Assembly (NCBI GenBank): GCA_032988165.1
Contig: JANTQF010000211.1
Span: forward strand, 1-60,409
Direction of reading: 5' to 3'
DNA: 60,409 bases
Source: Emmonsiellopsis sp. PD_33
Taxonomy: Eukaryota; Ascomycota; Eurotiomycetes; Onygenales; Ajellomycetaceae
Shown: positions 23,447 to 33,953 of the stretch, piece after piece
Numbering within the stretch: position 1 is the first letter of the stretch
Layout: each line of letters opens with the position of its first letter
The notes under the pieces: model-generated
The model's database searches: none
Told to the model about the DNA's origin: nothing
Seen by the model: only the letters and a program-made list of their open reading frames with translations
Position numbers and translations under genes: made by a program

Positions 23447-23745
23447 TCAAGAAACTGCTTATTATAGCATTGAATGATAATGATATAGCCATGAGAGTAA
23501 GCCTAGTTATCAACATGTCATTTAGTATCTACTTTAAAGGTGAAAGTTCCTTCAGGAGGGGGGGGGAGCTGCAGTGGTACAGGGTGTTCTTCTGTAGGGG
23601 GGGTAGAGGTGAAATTAATTCCAACAACTTCCACAATGCATTCCACAATGGTGGGAGTGGTAGTAGGAATTCCATCATTTTCAGGGTCAGAATCACCCAA
23701 ATCACTAGGGGCACTGAAGAATTCAATATCACTGCTTCCATCCAT
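23447..23745 (-). pseudogene. MULE-1 transposase, N-terminal part
   Basis: The minus-strand frame starting at the ATG at 23745 (MDGSSDIEFFSAPSDLGDSD) is acidic, then Thr/Pro-rich, then EGTFTFKVDTK. It is open to 23518; stops follow before the Gypsy boundary. It is clearly homologous to the frame at 50376-50134 in the second MULE, with the same FFSAPSDL and PTTTPTI stretches, which identifies it as the conserved N-terminus of the transposase. The rest of the gene continues at 16029 on the other side of the retrotransposon. Two frames are partly open here because the segment is Ser/Pro-rich. Confidence 0.75.
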
Positions 23746-23858
23746 GATAAAGATAAGGTGAAATAACATTTGTGGTGGTTGAATTGATTCAATTTGTAGA
23801 GGGTAAAGGACAACATTGTGAGTTGGCATGCAGGAGTTATTCTACCTATAACTAAGCA

Positions 23859-24006
23859 GGGAGTGTGGAAATAGACCTATATTTCCCAATTAGGCTTAGT
23901 GTGACTACCATTATGTGAGAATAGACCACTTAATTTTCCCAATTGGGTTTAGTGCGGAAAAATTATGTGAAAATAGTGTAAACATGCTGTGGATTTAGCC
24001 AAACCC
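23859..24006 (-). repeat. Right terminal inverted repeat of MULE-1
   Basis: Reverse complement of the left repeat. It ends CCAAACCC immediately before the 9-bp duplication. Confidence 0.9.
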
Positions 24007-24015
24007 CTGTGGCTG
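24007..24015. repeat. Target-site duplication, right (MULE-1)
   Basis: CTGTGGCTG, identical to 13704-13712. Confidence 0.9.
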
Positions 24016-25336
24016 AGGTAGCATTCCGCGATTATTTCCGCATTAGGAAGCGGATACAACTTCAAGTTGCAACAATCATGCAAAAGCCACAGTCTACAGA
24101 TCCCAAATACCCCCAGGAAAGACAGAGAGAAGCTTAGGCGCGACAAGCTGATCTGTTTCTATCCGCTGTGGAGGCCAAGGGATGGAGCGATGAGACCCCA
24201 CTAATAATGGGTGTTCTATTTTGGAACCTGAGACACCAACAGCACAACGACTGGAGAGCAAAGCACCAGCCCTACACTATCCGCGGAGGCAGCGTGGTTT
24301 CTTCCACGGGATTCTGAAGTCGGCCAATATGGCCAAAGGGCTGGATGCTACCGTATTCCACATGCGCATGCACTTACATGTTTGATCATCACTTGTTCAG
24401 ACATCCCAGCTGGCGTGGCTTTGCTGGGCGGATAGGGCATCTCGATATTTGATGGAGTAATGCATCGGCAGCCGGGTGCCCTAAATTGACGTTACAATCT
24501 GGTCACCGTATTTTCCACCCAGCGCGGGAGTTTGGAAGAGACAGAAAGGGATCGATTTGTGTGGGGGTATCGGCTCGGACATGTCCTCAATGGCGGTGTG
24601 CCAGCTCTCCCACCATCCGAACCATCATCGTCACCATCCGAACCATCGTCACCAACACCAATATGTTTCCTCAGAATCAGCCCAGCATCATGCCCTACCA
24701 TGCAGCCGGAGCCTATGACATATCCCTTGCAGAGCAATACTTCGGTTGACACGACAATGCAATTGTTTGCATGTCATCCGTTCTTGAAGATTTGGATCTC
24801 TCATACAGCATGTACCCGAACAACAAAGGCCCTTTATGACAGCTAACCCAATCGTTTGGTGCATGTCGTACTTCCAATGAAGCAAAGCTTTTGCCGTCTG
24901 CTAGGGCGGTCTAAATCTGGAGCTGGATGTATTATTGAAATAATACCACCTGAACCAATACCCTAGACCCCACTCTGCGCACTACCAAACCTTTATGGGC
25001 ACGCCGTTAGCTCGTCCATAACGTCGGAGCTAACCCAGGACTCGCAGATCCTGGTCTTGTCGCAAAGTTCGGGAGGATGGGGATGGGCTACGCAGGATTT
25101 ATTACGACAGTAGCACTCCGGCAGCTGGAGGGACTGATAAATATCTCCTGCGCGCCTCCCTCGATTCTTATAATCTTCAGCTCCGCCGACTTCATAAAAA
25201 TATCTTTCATCCTAATACATACTCCTATCTCATTCCAATCAAACCTTTTAACAGTGCATGATAATTTATTTGCCCCTCTAACCAAGCATTCCTATACTAT
25301 ATCCTCTCGCTCGACCCTCTACCCCCCAACCTGATC
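24016..25336. promoter_or_regulatory. Upstream region of the bZIP gene
   Basis: 1.3 kb of normal composition between MULE-1 and the bZIP start. It contains a short imperfect tandem duplication of a CACCATCCGAACCATC unit (about 24608-24652) and an AT-richer leader from 25,180. Small overlapping frames occur on both strands but none has recognisable content or codon character. The region probably holds the promoter and a long leader. Confidence 0.5.
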
Positions 25337-26329
25337 ATGAATCGCGCCGCCAGTTACCCTTATGGCTACCAAGCCTCATCTTCTTCGAGAGTGTCTTCTA
25401 CACATGGCACAAGCAGCGCTTTCAGTGTAAATGCCAACCCAAATGAAGATTGGACAAAGATCTCCGATTTGGCAGAAAGACGAAGAATACAAAATCGAAT
25501 CGCTCAGCGGAACTACCGTAAGTTGTGGCTATATAGGGCGTCTTTTCTCCGTCTCATTACTAACAGAAACAAAAACAGGCAAGAAGCTAAAGAGACGTCT
25601 TGAAGACCTGGAGCGAAGAGCCACCTCTTCGTCTGCCTCTCCTGAACAGTCGCCTGCTCAACTAAGTGCGACCCTTGTATCGAAACCAGGAAGAGCCAAG
25701 TCTCCAGCAAAGAGGACATCTACCACAACCAAATCGAAATCGTCGAATACGTGGAATAATGCTCCAGCGAAGTTGGTTCTAGCTGAACCCCTCTCCCAAC
25801 AAGACGAGCGGACCACCATGTTTTCGCATCAGTCAACGAGACAGTTATCTGCCTCTCCGCCACCTGCCTTCTCCTACCCACCCTACTCATATTCAGAAAA
25901 CTACAGCTACTCGCAATATCCCCAGCCAGACGCAACATACCGCGCCCCAGCCGTCTCTTATGCTGCTGTACCTCTCTCGAACTACTACACACCACCGCTC
26001 TCCGCCACACAACTTCCCCCCTTCAGAGAACACCTCTACGCAGAAGACGACCTCATCACACCATTCAGCATGAGCTACGCCTCAATGGCAGGAATCGATA
26101 TCCCAGCCACAACGGCTTCCTACCAAGATCCAAATCCCCTCGTAAGTCGGAACTAGTGCCCAGTCAAGTAAAGAGAATCGAGAAGCTCATACTTCCAAAA
26201 AAGACGCCTCCTCTTTCATTTTCGGACCCGTACCAGCCCTCGCGGACTGCTTCGCCTAGTAGCTCGATGAATCATTACCCCAGGACCCCGGAGCCGCAGA
26301 TGGCGGCGCCTCTACCTTCGTTCTGCTGA
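25337..26329 (+). CDS. bZIP transcription factor (fungal YAP/RsmA-like type)
   Basis: Nuclear regulator of 289 residues. Exons are 25337-25517, 25579-26141 and 26204-26329, with GTAAGT donors at both introns and frame kept. The basic region DLAERRRIQNRIAQRNYR holds the invariant N53-x2-A56-Q57-x3-R61 contacts and is interrupted by intron 1 at the Arg61 codon, followed by KKLKRRLEDLERRA. The leucine zipper is very short (L64, L68, L71), as in several fungal YAP-like regulators. The remainder is Ser/Pro/Tyr-rich with a QYPQPD-type disordered middle. The last exon ends PLPSFC. The basic region resembles Aspergillus RsmA, a regulator of secondary metabolism, but many fungal paralogues look alike, so no symbol is given. 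The ATG at 25337 gives the usual 38-residue Ser-rich leader. Confidence 0.9.
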
Positions 26330-27009
26330 ATCAAATTACGAGTGGCGGCTAAGGAATCTCTTGATGAGGATCACAATCTTCAGCTTCACGCATCGTAACG
26401 ACCTGATGTCTGCTGTGGAGATATAGATATGCCGTTTACGACTTCGCTAGGGGGGACATTTTGTGTATAAAATGGTTGCATTATTTCTATTTCATGTCTT
26501 GTGTTTTTCATTATATCCATAAACTACTCCGTGTTGCATTTTTGTTTCTATTTGTTTCTTGGTCATTTTTAACTAGAAGCATCGCATGCTGGGTCGGACG
26601 TACGCGCGCATATCTACTTTTTATTTATTATTATTAACATATCATCCTTTTCAAACACCTTCTCCTAAAGCATCTACCAGCTGCTTATAAAACCCAATAA
26701 TAGATTCCGCGTGTTTTACAAAAAATAAACTGATTACTTATCCCCCCTCCCATCCCCAGCCAACCCGTCTCAGCTAGTCCCTACTTTTAACCCCTTTCGT
26801 CCCTTTCGACATTTCCCGCGTATTTATCTATTTGGAATCAAGGGAACAAACGTCATAACAAACCTCAAACCCAACCACTAGAAGCTTCCATACCACACGT
26901 TGACCCCACAAGCATGTACACGTACATGGGCACATGAGCACGATCACCACGCCCTTCGCGTGCGTATTGTGCCGAATGGCTATTGTTGGGTTCCTTATTT
27001 TAGGAGGTG

Positions 27010-27047
27010 TTAACTAATTAATTAATGCCCGACGAATAATTAGTTAA
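27010..27047. repeat. Inverted repeat, 11-bp perfect arms
   Basis: TTAACTAATTA at 27010-27020 and its reverse complement TAATTAGTTAA at 27037-27047, with a 16-nt loop. It lies about 680 bp past the bZIP stop. No T run follows, so it is not a bacterial-type terminator. Confidence 0.65.
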
Positions 27048-28881
27048 ACGATTTTGAACTCTCAAGCGTATTCGTCCGCGGGGGCTACAGGGGGCGTTGC
27101 TTTAAGGTTCCATCATAGTAGTCGTAAAACAGTTTTCTCCGTTCGTTACGCGTTTGTTCTTCCTTTCTTCCTTTCTTCCTTTCTCTCTTCTACTTGGAGC
27201 TTTCGGATAGAATCTCGGCTGTTGTTGTTTGTGATTATTCATTCTCCCATGGCAAATGAGGTTGTTTAGTAAGGTAAATAGGTGGTTCGGAGTTACTCCT
27301 TTGCCCTCTTGCCACCCAAAACCAAAACCTCCTTAACAGCCCTACCTACCTAGTACCGAGTGGAAAGGGGGTTGGTTGTTCTTGTTTCCACGTCAGGTAC
27401 AACGGTCAAGAATGGATACTACGTTATAATTAAAATTATTTTCATTGCGGTTCGTTTTGAATTCTTGGCTGTACTCCGCCCGGGGGGGTTCACTTTTATA
27501 ATTAATGTTCCCGTGCTTTTGCTTTGCTCCGCCGCTCGGCCTCGGGGTGATAATTAGTAAGTGTGCAAAAGAACTAAAGGCAGGGATAATGAAATGAACT
27601 AGAGAAATGATGGTACTATTTAAAAAAAAAAAAAAACGTTCCGGGTGAAGAAGTCGAAAAGGGTGAAGAAAAGGGGAGGGGAACAGAATAGCTTTTACTC
27701 TGCCAACAGGGAATGCACGGGCAGATATCACCGTAACTAACTACGTAAAAGTAGGCCAAGTCTATCCTTGCCGGACAGATTGCCCAAATAGCCAAAAATA
27801 ATCACACCCCTATCAGTATTCCCGCACAAAGGAGTTCATGAGCAGTATGTACGTATAGACCATAGCCGCATCTTCACAAATGGATAGATACTACGAACGA
27901 AGCCGAAAAGGGTATTTCCTGGATTCCATTGTGGTTTTCTCTAACTAACCATATCAAGGCAGGTATTGTAAACGAAGCAAAATGTTCCTTTCCAATGATA
28001 GAACAAGAAAAGGACTTGGGTTCACAACGGTAAAACCGTGGCGACCGGAATTTGTCATTCTTTATGTCAAAATACCGTTGCATTTCTTCGCGTTAGTTTA
28101 ACCGCCCAACTTAGAGTTTTATTAAATATATCGTATCCGTAGTTGGCTCCTTATTTACGCAAATAGCAACGAACGGATATGATTCAAAGTGCCGGCGTCG
28201 ATATACCATTCAGGCCGTTATTTAAAGGGAAAGCGGGGAGTAGCCTGAGGAACAACATGTGCGTGTGCTATTTAAGACCGTGGTTAATAATAGATCCATC
28301 CGTTCATGGAAGAGAACCAACATATGTGTCCGCTGGTGTTTCAACAAGGCTGCCACATAAATAAACCCTAGCCCAGCCGGAGGCAAGGCAAGGGAGAATG
28401 CACAAATCGGTAATTTAAAATTCACATCCTTCCGATGGCTGGGTTGTGCATGGCACGGCGCAAACGAAATGAAAACTCCCCGATGTCCGGAGAGTAAATA
28501 GAATGGAAACATTCCAACGGAACTTGAAGGAAAGGGAAGTGGAGATAGGTAGATAGGCAGGTGCGTACATGTAGGGAGGGAGGAAATCCTCCTCATATCG
28601 CGTTGTCGATCGTAGGTGTACGGATTGTTCTTCGTCCGTTAGTCTTGGAGGGGAAATATAGTTCTCTCCTTCTCTGGAGTTATTTCTGGTCCTCGCTCGA
28701 GGAGATGTACCCCGACTTGGAAACCCCCGGCGGAGTTCGGACTAGAAGGCTCTGCCTCCCCGCTCCATCCTGCAACACCGCGGGCGAAGAGGATGGGAAG
28801 GATTCCACGAACAACCACGCAAACTGGGGGTTGAACTGGAAGGATCCGAGATGGTAAACAGTGCCTCGAAGACCAAGTATT

Positions 28882-28921
28882 ATTATTATTATCTAGTTTT
28901 TTTTTGCCAGATAATAATAAT
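28882..28921. repeat. Inverted repeat, 13-bp perfect arms with T-rich loop
   Basis: ATTATTATTATCT at 28882-28894 pairs with AGATAATAATAAT at 28909-28921 around a 14-nt loop with nine T. It is built from ATT trinucleotides and could have arisen by slippage. Confidence 0.65.
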
Positions 28922-30393
28922 CGGATAAGAATCTGACTTGCTTCTGGTTTCGATACTGGTTTTCTGGCGTCTGACGCGAAAGAAGCGTCTGAGGTGTCAG
29001 CACTCAAAATGCCCGGTGAAGACTTGGCAGGGTCTGGTTCGTCAATTGTTTTCATCCTGCTTGGACTAGAAAACTGGTGATCGCCAGATCCTGCAATTTG
29101 TAATAGCTCGTGTGTCGGAGGATGGCTCATCGTGACTTGCAATGACTACTGCCACGGTTACAGTACCGTTTTGCAGTGTTCCACAATAATACGCCTTAAA
29201 ACCCCGCGTAAAAGCAATCGAAAAGATAGCAGTTATTAGTGAGTTGCTGCGGCTGAGCTTGCGGGGGTCAAGGGCGGTTAGGGATGGCCCGGATGCCAGA
29301 TGGGCGATGCGTATTGCGTGTTTTGCGCGGTTGAAACGTGGACGGGCATCAAACTGTGATTTCTCCTGCTAGACCGGAGTTTAATGTGCCCTTCTCCCCG
29401 GCCGGGGAGAAACTCTGGTTAACTAACGGCGGCGGTATTTGAGACTGTTTAAACGCGTATTTATTCGGGCGAGACAGCCTCCCGCATCCGAAGCGTCAAG
29501 GCCATGGATGTTATTCTTGGATGTGGTTTGAACTTACAAATTAGCCATGCTGCTGAACAATATCAGTAATATAACTAGTTAGAACTTAGCTGGTCGTTGT
29601 TCGGGAATCGGGTTAATTGCGCGGAATGATGCTGCAAGTGGGCAAAACTCCGCATTCCTCGTCCCCTTTTCCTCTGCCTTTTCCACTTTTCAGCCCCGCT
29701 AGCGTGGAGCTGCATTTTCCACGCACCGGCGGCGACTGGCTGGATCGCGGCGTGGAATGTGGCGGAGGGCGAAGGTTCAGCCCTACGGTGTGGCCCTGGC
29801 GGCTGCGCGTGGCAGTTAGCTTTGATTAGCTGGTGGAAACTCCGAATGACAAAGTCTGCAGAACAACGGGACTCCGAGTCGGTGGCGGAGGTGCTGGGGT
29901 AGCATTGATTACGAATGGGGGGGTTCTCATGGGTTGATTCGGAGAGTTTAGTTAAATTTGTTTTTTACTCGTTTGGGAAGACAATCGTCAGCCGCAGCTT
30001 TGAAGATTCCAGTTTCCAAGGCGGATGTGGGGAGAGTCTTATTACAACGGCATGAGTATTCGGCAGAGGACGGTCATAATTTTATTTGAGCTTGATTTTC
30101 GTGGAAGAACGGTGCGAATTGGTCCCGTAATCTGCTTACAGAGGACCTCTCAAAGGATGCTATATCAATAGGAGTTGACGTAATAGGTGGTTAGTTAGTT
30201 TGACCTCAATTCCTGAAGAAACTACACTGCCGAGTGCAATGTAATTAAATACCTGTAACAAGACAAACCTCCATAGGGACTACCTCTCCCCCTATCATCC
30301 ACAGGAGGCAGGTAGTGGCAATAACAACAAGGATCTAGTGTTCCACCTTTTGAAAGCGCTTTGGAATCACACATCAGTCCAAGCTTTAGCTCC

Positions 30394-30427
30394 CCCTCTC
30401 TCTCTCACACACACACACAGAGAGAGA
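30394..30427. repeat. Compound CT/CA/GA microsatellite
   Basis: Consecutive runs of CT, then CA, then GA dinucleotides. The CT and AG arms are complementary and could form a hairpin. Confidence 0.8.
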
Positions 30428-31441
30428 TAAACAGATCCTTGATTGCACCCGTGCTGACCAATTGGCAATTGGCGAAGACCACTAGCTCGATAAGGCTGAT
30501 TGACAGCAGCTAGGCCCGCGGTTTCTAAAGCAAGGACCAATTGAAATACAATCCAAGTCGAAATTGTCTGCATCATTTGTCGCTGTGGGATTATTGGGGT
30601 TGGATGGATGGTGGGGGTGCATATGCTGAGCAGCTAGCCCAAAGGATGGATTGTGATGGATGCTGTGGTTCTGTCTGTAGGCTTTCTTTTTGCTAGGAAT
30701 AGAGATTCATTCACAAGGCTGAATCTGTGGGAATATGGCGTGGTCAAATGATCCGGCAAAGTGAATGGATCGGGATTTAGCAAAGGAAGGAAGGGGAGGA
30801 GCATGTCCTAACCTCCAGATAGAAAATAAATGACGTCTAGATTCACGAAGTATCTTCCTTTGCGTGACTATTGAGGGTTAATATCAGGACCGAAACATTG
30901 GTAAAGGGGCGAAGGAGCTCGATGTTCGTCCTCTGGGAGGGCTAGATCAGAAACAATAGCATGCAGGTTAAAAAGCTGTCACTGTCATGTTGTGACCGTG
31001 AGCATTATTAGACTTGCGAAAAGAGGCGGTATTTCGGTAACTTTCTCCTGCTCCATGTTCTTCGCGTTCCGTATTTTCTTGTTCACTCGTGAGTCGTATG
31101 CTTTCCAAATATGAATTGGGTGGAGCCGAAACAAGGGGAAATGACTTCTGCGTTTGATGGTGCACTAAAAGTCTAACAGAGTTTAGAGAAATAGATAGAT
31201 GAATAGATCGATATCTAATAAGCGGAAGTCAAATAAAATTTCCAAAAAGTTCTTGTTTATATTCGAAACCAAAACATTCTTCGTAAAGAAATCATGTCTA
31301 AACTAGGAATCAAGGGCAAGGGGTTTTTTTAGATGGCGCGGGCGTACAGAACGCGTGGGAATAGAAATGGAAATAAACAAGACGGAAGAAAATCGCGCAC
31401 GAGATGTGTATCATAACCCGACAAAAGGGACGGAAACGAGA

Positions 31442-32896
31442 TTAGATTTTAACACTGTAAAGTATGTTAGTTATGGATATGGGAGGAAGGGAGTATTCGT
31501 TTAACTTACCTCCAGGGATGATCTTCGTCTCCGTACTGAATAGCCTCGATCCAGTTCTTCATTTCAAGAGCCACTGCACCGGCTTCCTGGTCCTTCTTCA
31601 GGCCACAATCCACATTCCGTCCCTTCCAGCTGATGTCGCGAACTGGGCTGACAATAGCAGCCGTACCGGCACCAAACACCTCAATTAATCTGCCCTCATC
31701 AGAAGCTTCAGCAATTTCGGACATCTTCAGCTTGCGCTCCGAGATCTCCCAGCCTCTGGGGGCTAGTCTTTCACGGGCAAGAGCAAGGACGGAGTCTCTC
31801 GTGACTCCCTCCAAAATGGTTCCGTCAAGAGGAGCAGTAATCAACTCGTTTTTGCCAGTCTTCTTGTTCTTGATCGCAACAAACAGGTTCATGGTTCCGA
31901 CTTCGGTAACGTACTCCTCCTCTCCAAAGAGCCAGAGGTTCTGTTGATAACCTCGCTTGGCAGCTTCCAATTGGGGGACAATGCAAGGGGCATAGTTTGC
32001 ACCGAGTTTCTTATCACCAACACCACCTGGCCAGGCGCGAACCGCATAATCTGTTGCTTCGAGAGAGACGGCTTTGAATCCGGTGGGGTAGTATGGGCCG
32101 ACGGGGCTAGCAATCACGAAGAGCATTGCGGAGTTTGGAGCGCTAACACCCAACGTCTCCTGAGTACCGATCATAGTGGGTCTTATGTATAACGAGTAGC
32201 CACGGGAGCTAAAAAGTAGCAGAGCCAATTAGCCGAATGTATACGGGATCGGGATTGGAGGTCTATTGCTTACTCAGGAATAAATCTGCTATCCAGCTTG
32301 ACGAGCTCTCCAATAAGCTTGGTCACAGCCTCGGGGTCAAAGGTTGGCAACGCAATGCGCTTTGACGACTTGTTCAGCCGTGCCATGTTCCTATCTGGTC
32401 TGAACAACCGGATACCACCATTCTTGTCTTTATATGCTTTCATTCCCTCGAAACATTCGAAGGCATAGTGGAAGACGCACGCAGATGGGTCAAGGCTGAG
32501 GTTCTGGTGGGGGACGATTTCGGGGGCAAGCCAGCCATCTGTGGTATTCCACTTCATGATAATCATATGGTCTACACCGCATCTAAATCAGTATGTAATA
32601 TCTCAATGAACTTAGCTGGCGAGGTACATACCTGTGAAGTTGGCACCAAACACGAGCTTCTCGGGGGGAAGCAGTGATTTGGGGGACTGGGTTTTTTGAA
32701 TAGAGAGCTTGGACAGATCAACACCGGGCAGTCCCTCGCTCCGGCTTGGGAATGACGGGGAGCTGTACTTTCTCTGGGTGGGCGTAGCATATCTCTGCAT
32801 GGAGCTGGAGCTGGCACTGGCGCTGGAGCTGGACTGAGCCAGGGCGCCGCCCACGGAGGACGAGCCGCGGCGGGATAATCGCAGGACGGACTTCAT
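31442..32896 (-). CDS. Branched-chain amino-acid aminotransferase, mitochondrial type
   Basis: PLP enzyme (fold type IV) that interconverts Leu/Ile/Val and their 2-oxo acids with 2-oxoglutarate/glutamate. The product is 424 residues from four exons: 32896-32632, 32571-32274, 32208-31510 and 31454-31442; the last exon (13 nt) supplies the end HPWSVKI. The first 55 residues are rich in Ser, Arg and Ala without acids (MKSVLRLSRRGSSSVGG), a clear mitochondrial presequence. Family signatures are FHYAFECFEGMKAYK, SLYIRPTMIGT, the PLP lysine K255 in GDKKLGANYAP, and EVGTMNLF. The ATG at 32896 is chosen because it starts the presequence directly; an upstream frame with ATG at 33043 is less plausible. 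It is divergent from SCY1, and the intervening region has a GCN4/CpcA-type site, fitting amino-acid control. Confidence 0.95.
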
Positions 32897-33156
32897 GTCT
32901 GGTGCAGTGTCAATGGATGTAATGGATGTAATGGATGAGAGGAGAGAGGAAGGGGAATTGGAGGCGGCGGCAGCAGATATAAAGAGAGAAAATGTTTGTT
33001 TGGCGATGACTCCCGACGGACGACAGAAAGTTCTCCGCTCCACGCCCTTTCGCGAGTTTCGCGGTGAGTCGGATGTCCGGCAGCCAATCAGCGGGCCGCG
33101 TTCGGCGCAAAATCGGCCCCGGTCCAGACTTCGGCAGCGGCGGCTTATGTCAGGGC

Positions 33157-33163
33157 TGAGTCA
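33157..33163. promoter_or_regulatory. GCN4/CpcA-type site TGAGTCA
   Basis: An exact match to the TGASTCA consensus of the general amino-acid control activator, 260 bp upstream of the BAT start. Branched-chain aminotransferase genes are established targets of this response in fungi; use of this copy is inferred. Confidence 0.55.
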
Positions 33164-33221
33164 GGGCGGGGCCTGGTCTGATTGGCTCAGCCCAGCAGTC
33201 TGGATTGGGTTTAGTGCGATC

Positions 33222-33250
33222 AGATAAGCTGCCGATTATCAGCTTATCAG
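33222..33250. promoter_or_regulatory. Cluster of three GATA sites
   Basis: AGATAAG at 33222-33228, TTATCA at 33237-33242 and CTTATCAG at 33243-33250 provide three HGATAR matches on both strands. Clustered GATA sites are bound by AreA/Nit2-type nitrogen regulators. The arrangement is near-palindromic. Confidence 0.5.
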
Positions 33251-33953
33251 CCCTCGTGCAGTCTGCCATCCTCCTTCCCGCTTCCTTGACGGACATATCT
33301 TGTTGGGCGCCGGAAACCCCACGCCTGTAGAGACTATACTCACCATCTCCGTCCACATGGGCCACCATGATTGTGGTGCGAGTCAACGGCCATGGAGCTG
33401 CCATTAAAAAGCTCGTGAACGTGGCATTCTCCGAGAGGGTTTCATACCTGTGGGATTAGCTCACTTCTTGTGTGATAAGGAGCTTGCAGAAGCATCTGTC
33501 AATTGGAGGATTCTATGGTAGAGCATATAGATTGCTGAGAGTCATTTGAATGGCAAACGTACTAACTAGTATCAGATGGAGTAATGAGTGGATTTCCAAA
33601 TTATCAAAGCCCATTCTGGAGTACACGCTGGCTACAGCAGCAACAGGGTCTAGGATTCCAGTCAACTAGCTCTCCAGTATACTACCCGCTGCCACAAATA
33701 CTGTAACTACGACTCGTACATTGTCGGCCATGTACATACATAGTACTAGGTCCAATCCAGAGGGGCGCCAAGACAATGTTAGCGTTAGTCACGTGCCCAC
33801 CGGGACTTGGCCCGGGACAAGCCCAAATAAACTGTCAGCGGAGACTAACCTCATTGATATTTCCATGTTGACGAGCTATCCGACCTCACCTTTTGGGCCT
33901 GGCTGAACGGCTGTTTGTATGGATTTGGCCTCTTTATAGGCCCCAAGGTCACC

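Larger units (their letters stand above)
13713..24006 (-). mobile_element. MULE-1: Mutator-like DNA transposon carrying a nested Gypsy element
   Basis: Total 10.3 kb, of which 7.4 kb is a later retrotransposon; the MULE itself is about 2.9 kb. Ends are GGGTTTGGCTAAATCCACAG in inverted orientation, with inverted repeats of 147 and 148 bp and 9-bp duplications. It encodes a transposase on the minus strand, split by the Gypsy insertion. From about 13,767 to 23,954 I find no CpG dinucleotide. Removing the nested element leaves an organisation the same as the second MULE at 47.8-50.6 kb. Confidence 0.92.
26330..31441. other. Long gene-free region between the bZIP and BAT genes
   Basis: 5.1 kb of near-normal composition with CpG present, so not a decayed transposon. 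It contains inverted repeats at 27010-27047 and 28882-28921, a compound CT/CA/GA microsatellite at 30394-30427, an A run at 27621-27636 and C/T-rich stretches. The longest frame (29142-28639, minus, 167 codons) lacks any recognisable motif. Long leaders, trailers or non-coding transcripts are the most likely content. Confidence 0.5.
32897..33953. promoter_or_regulatory. Divergent promoter region, BAT / SCY1-like gene
   Basis: 1057 bp between start codons. It contains TGAGTCA at 33157-33163 (GCN4/CpcA type) and three GATA words within 29 bp (33222-33250). Repeats of TGGATG/TAATGGATG lie at 32905-32938 in the BAT leader. No gene of its own is recognised. Confidence 0.6.

Noticed and set aside
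28639..29142. 167-codon minus-strand frame between bZIP and BAT
   Set aside because: No recognisable motif; part of it translates an ATT microsatellite as poly-Asn; no clear splice partners; opposite-strand frames are equally open.
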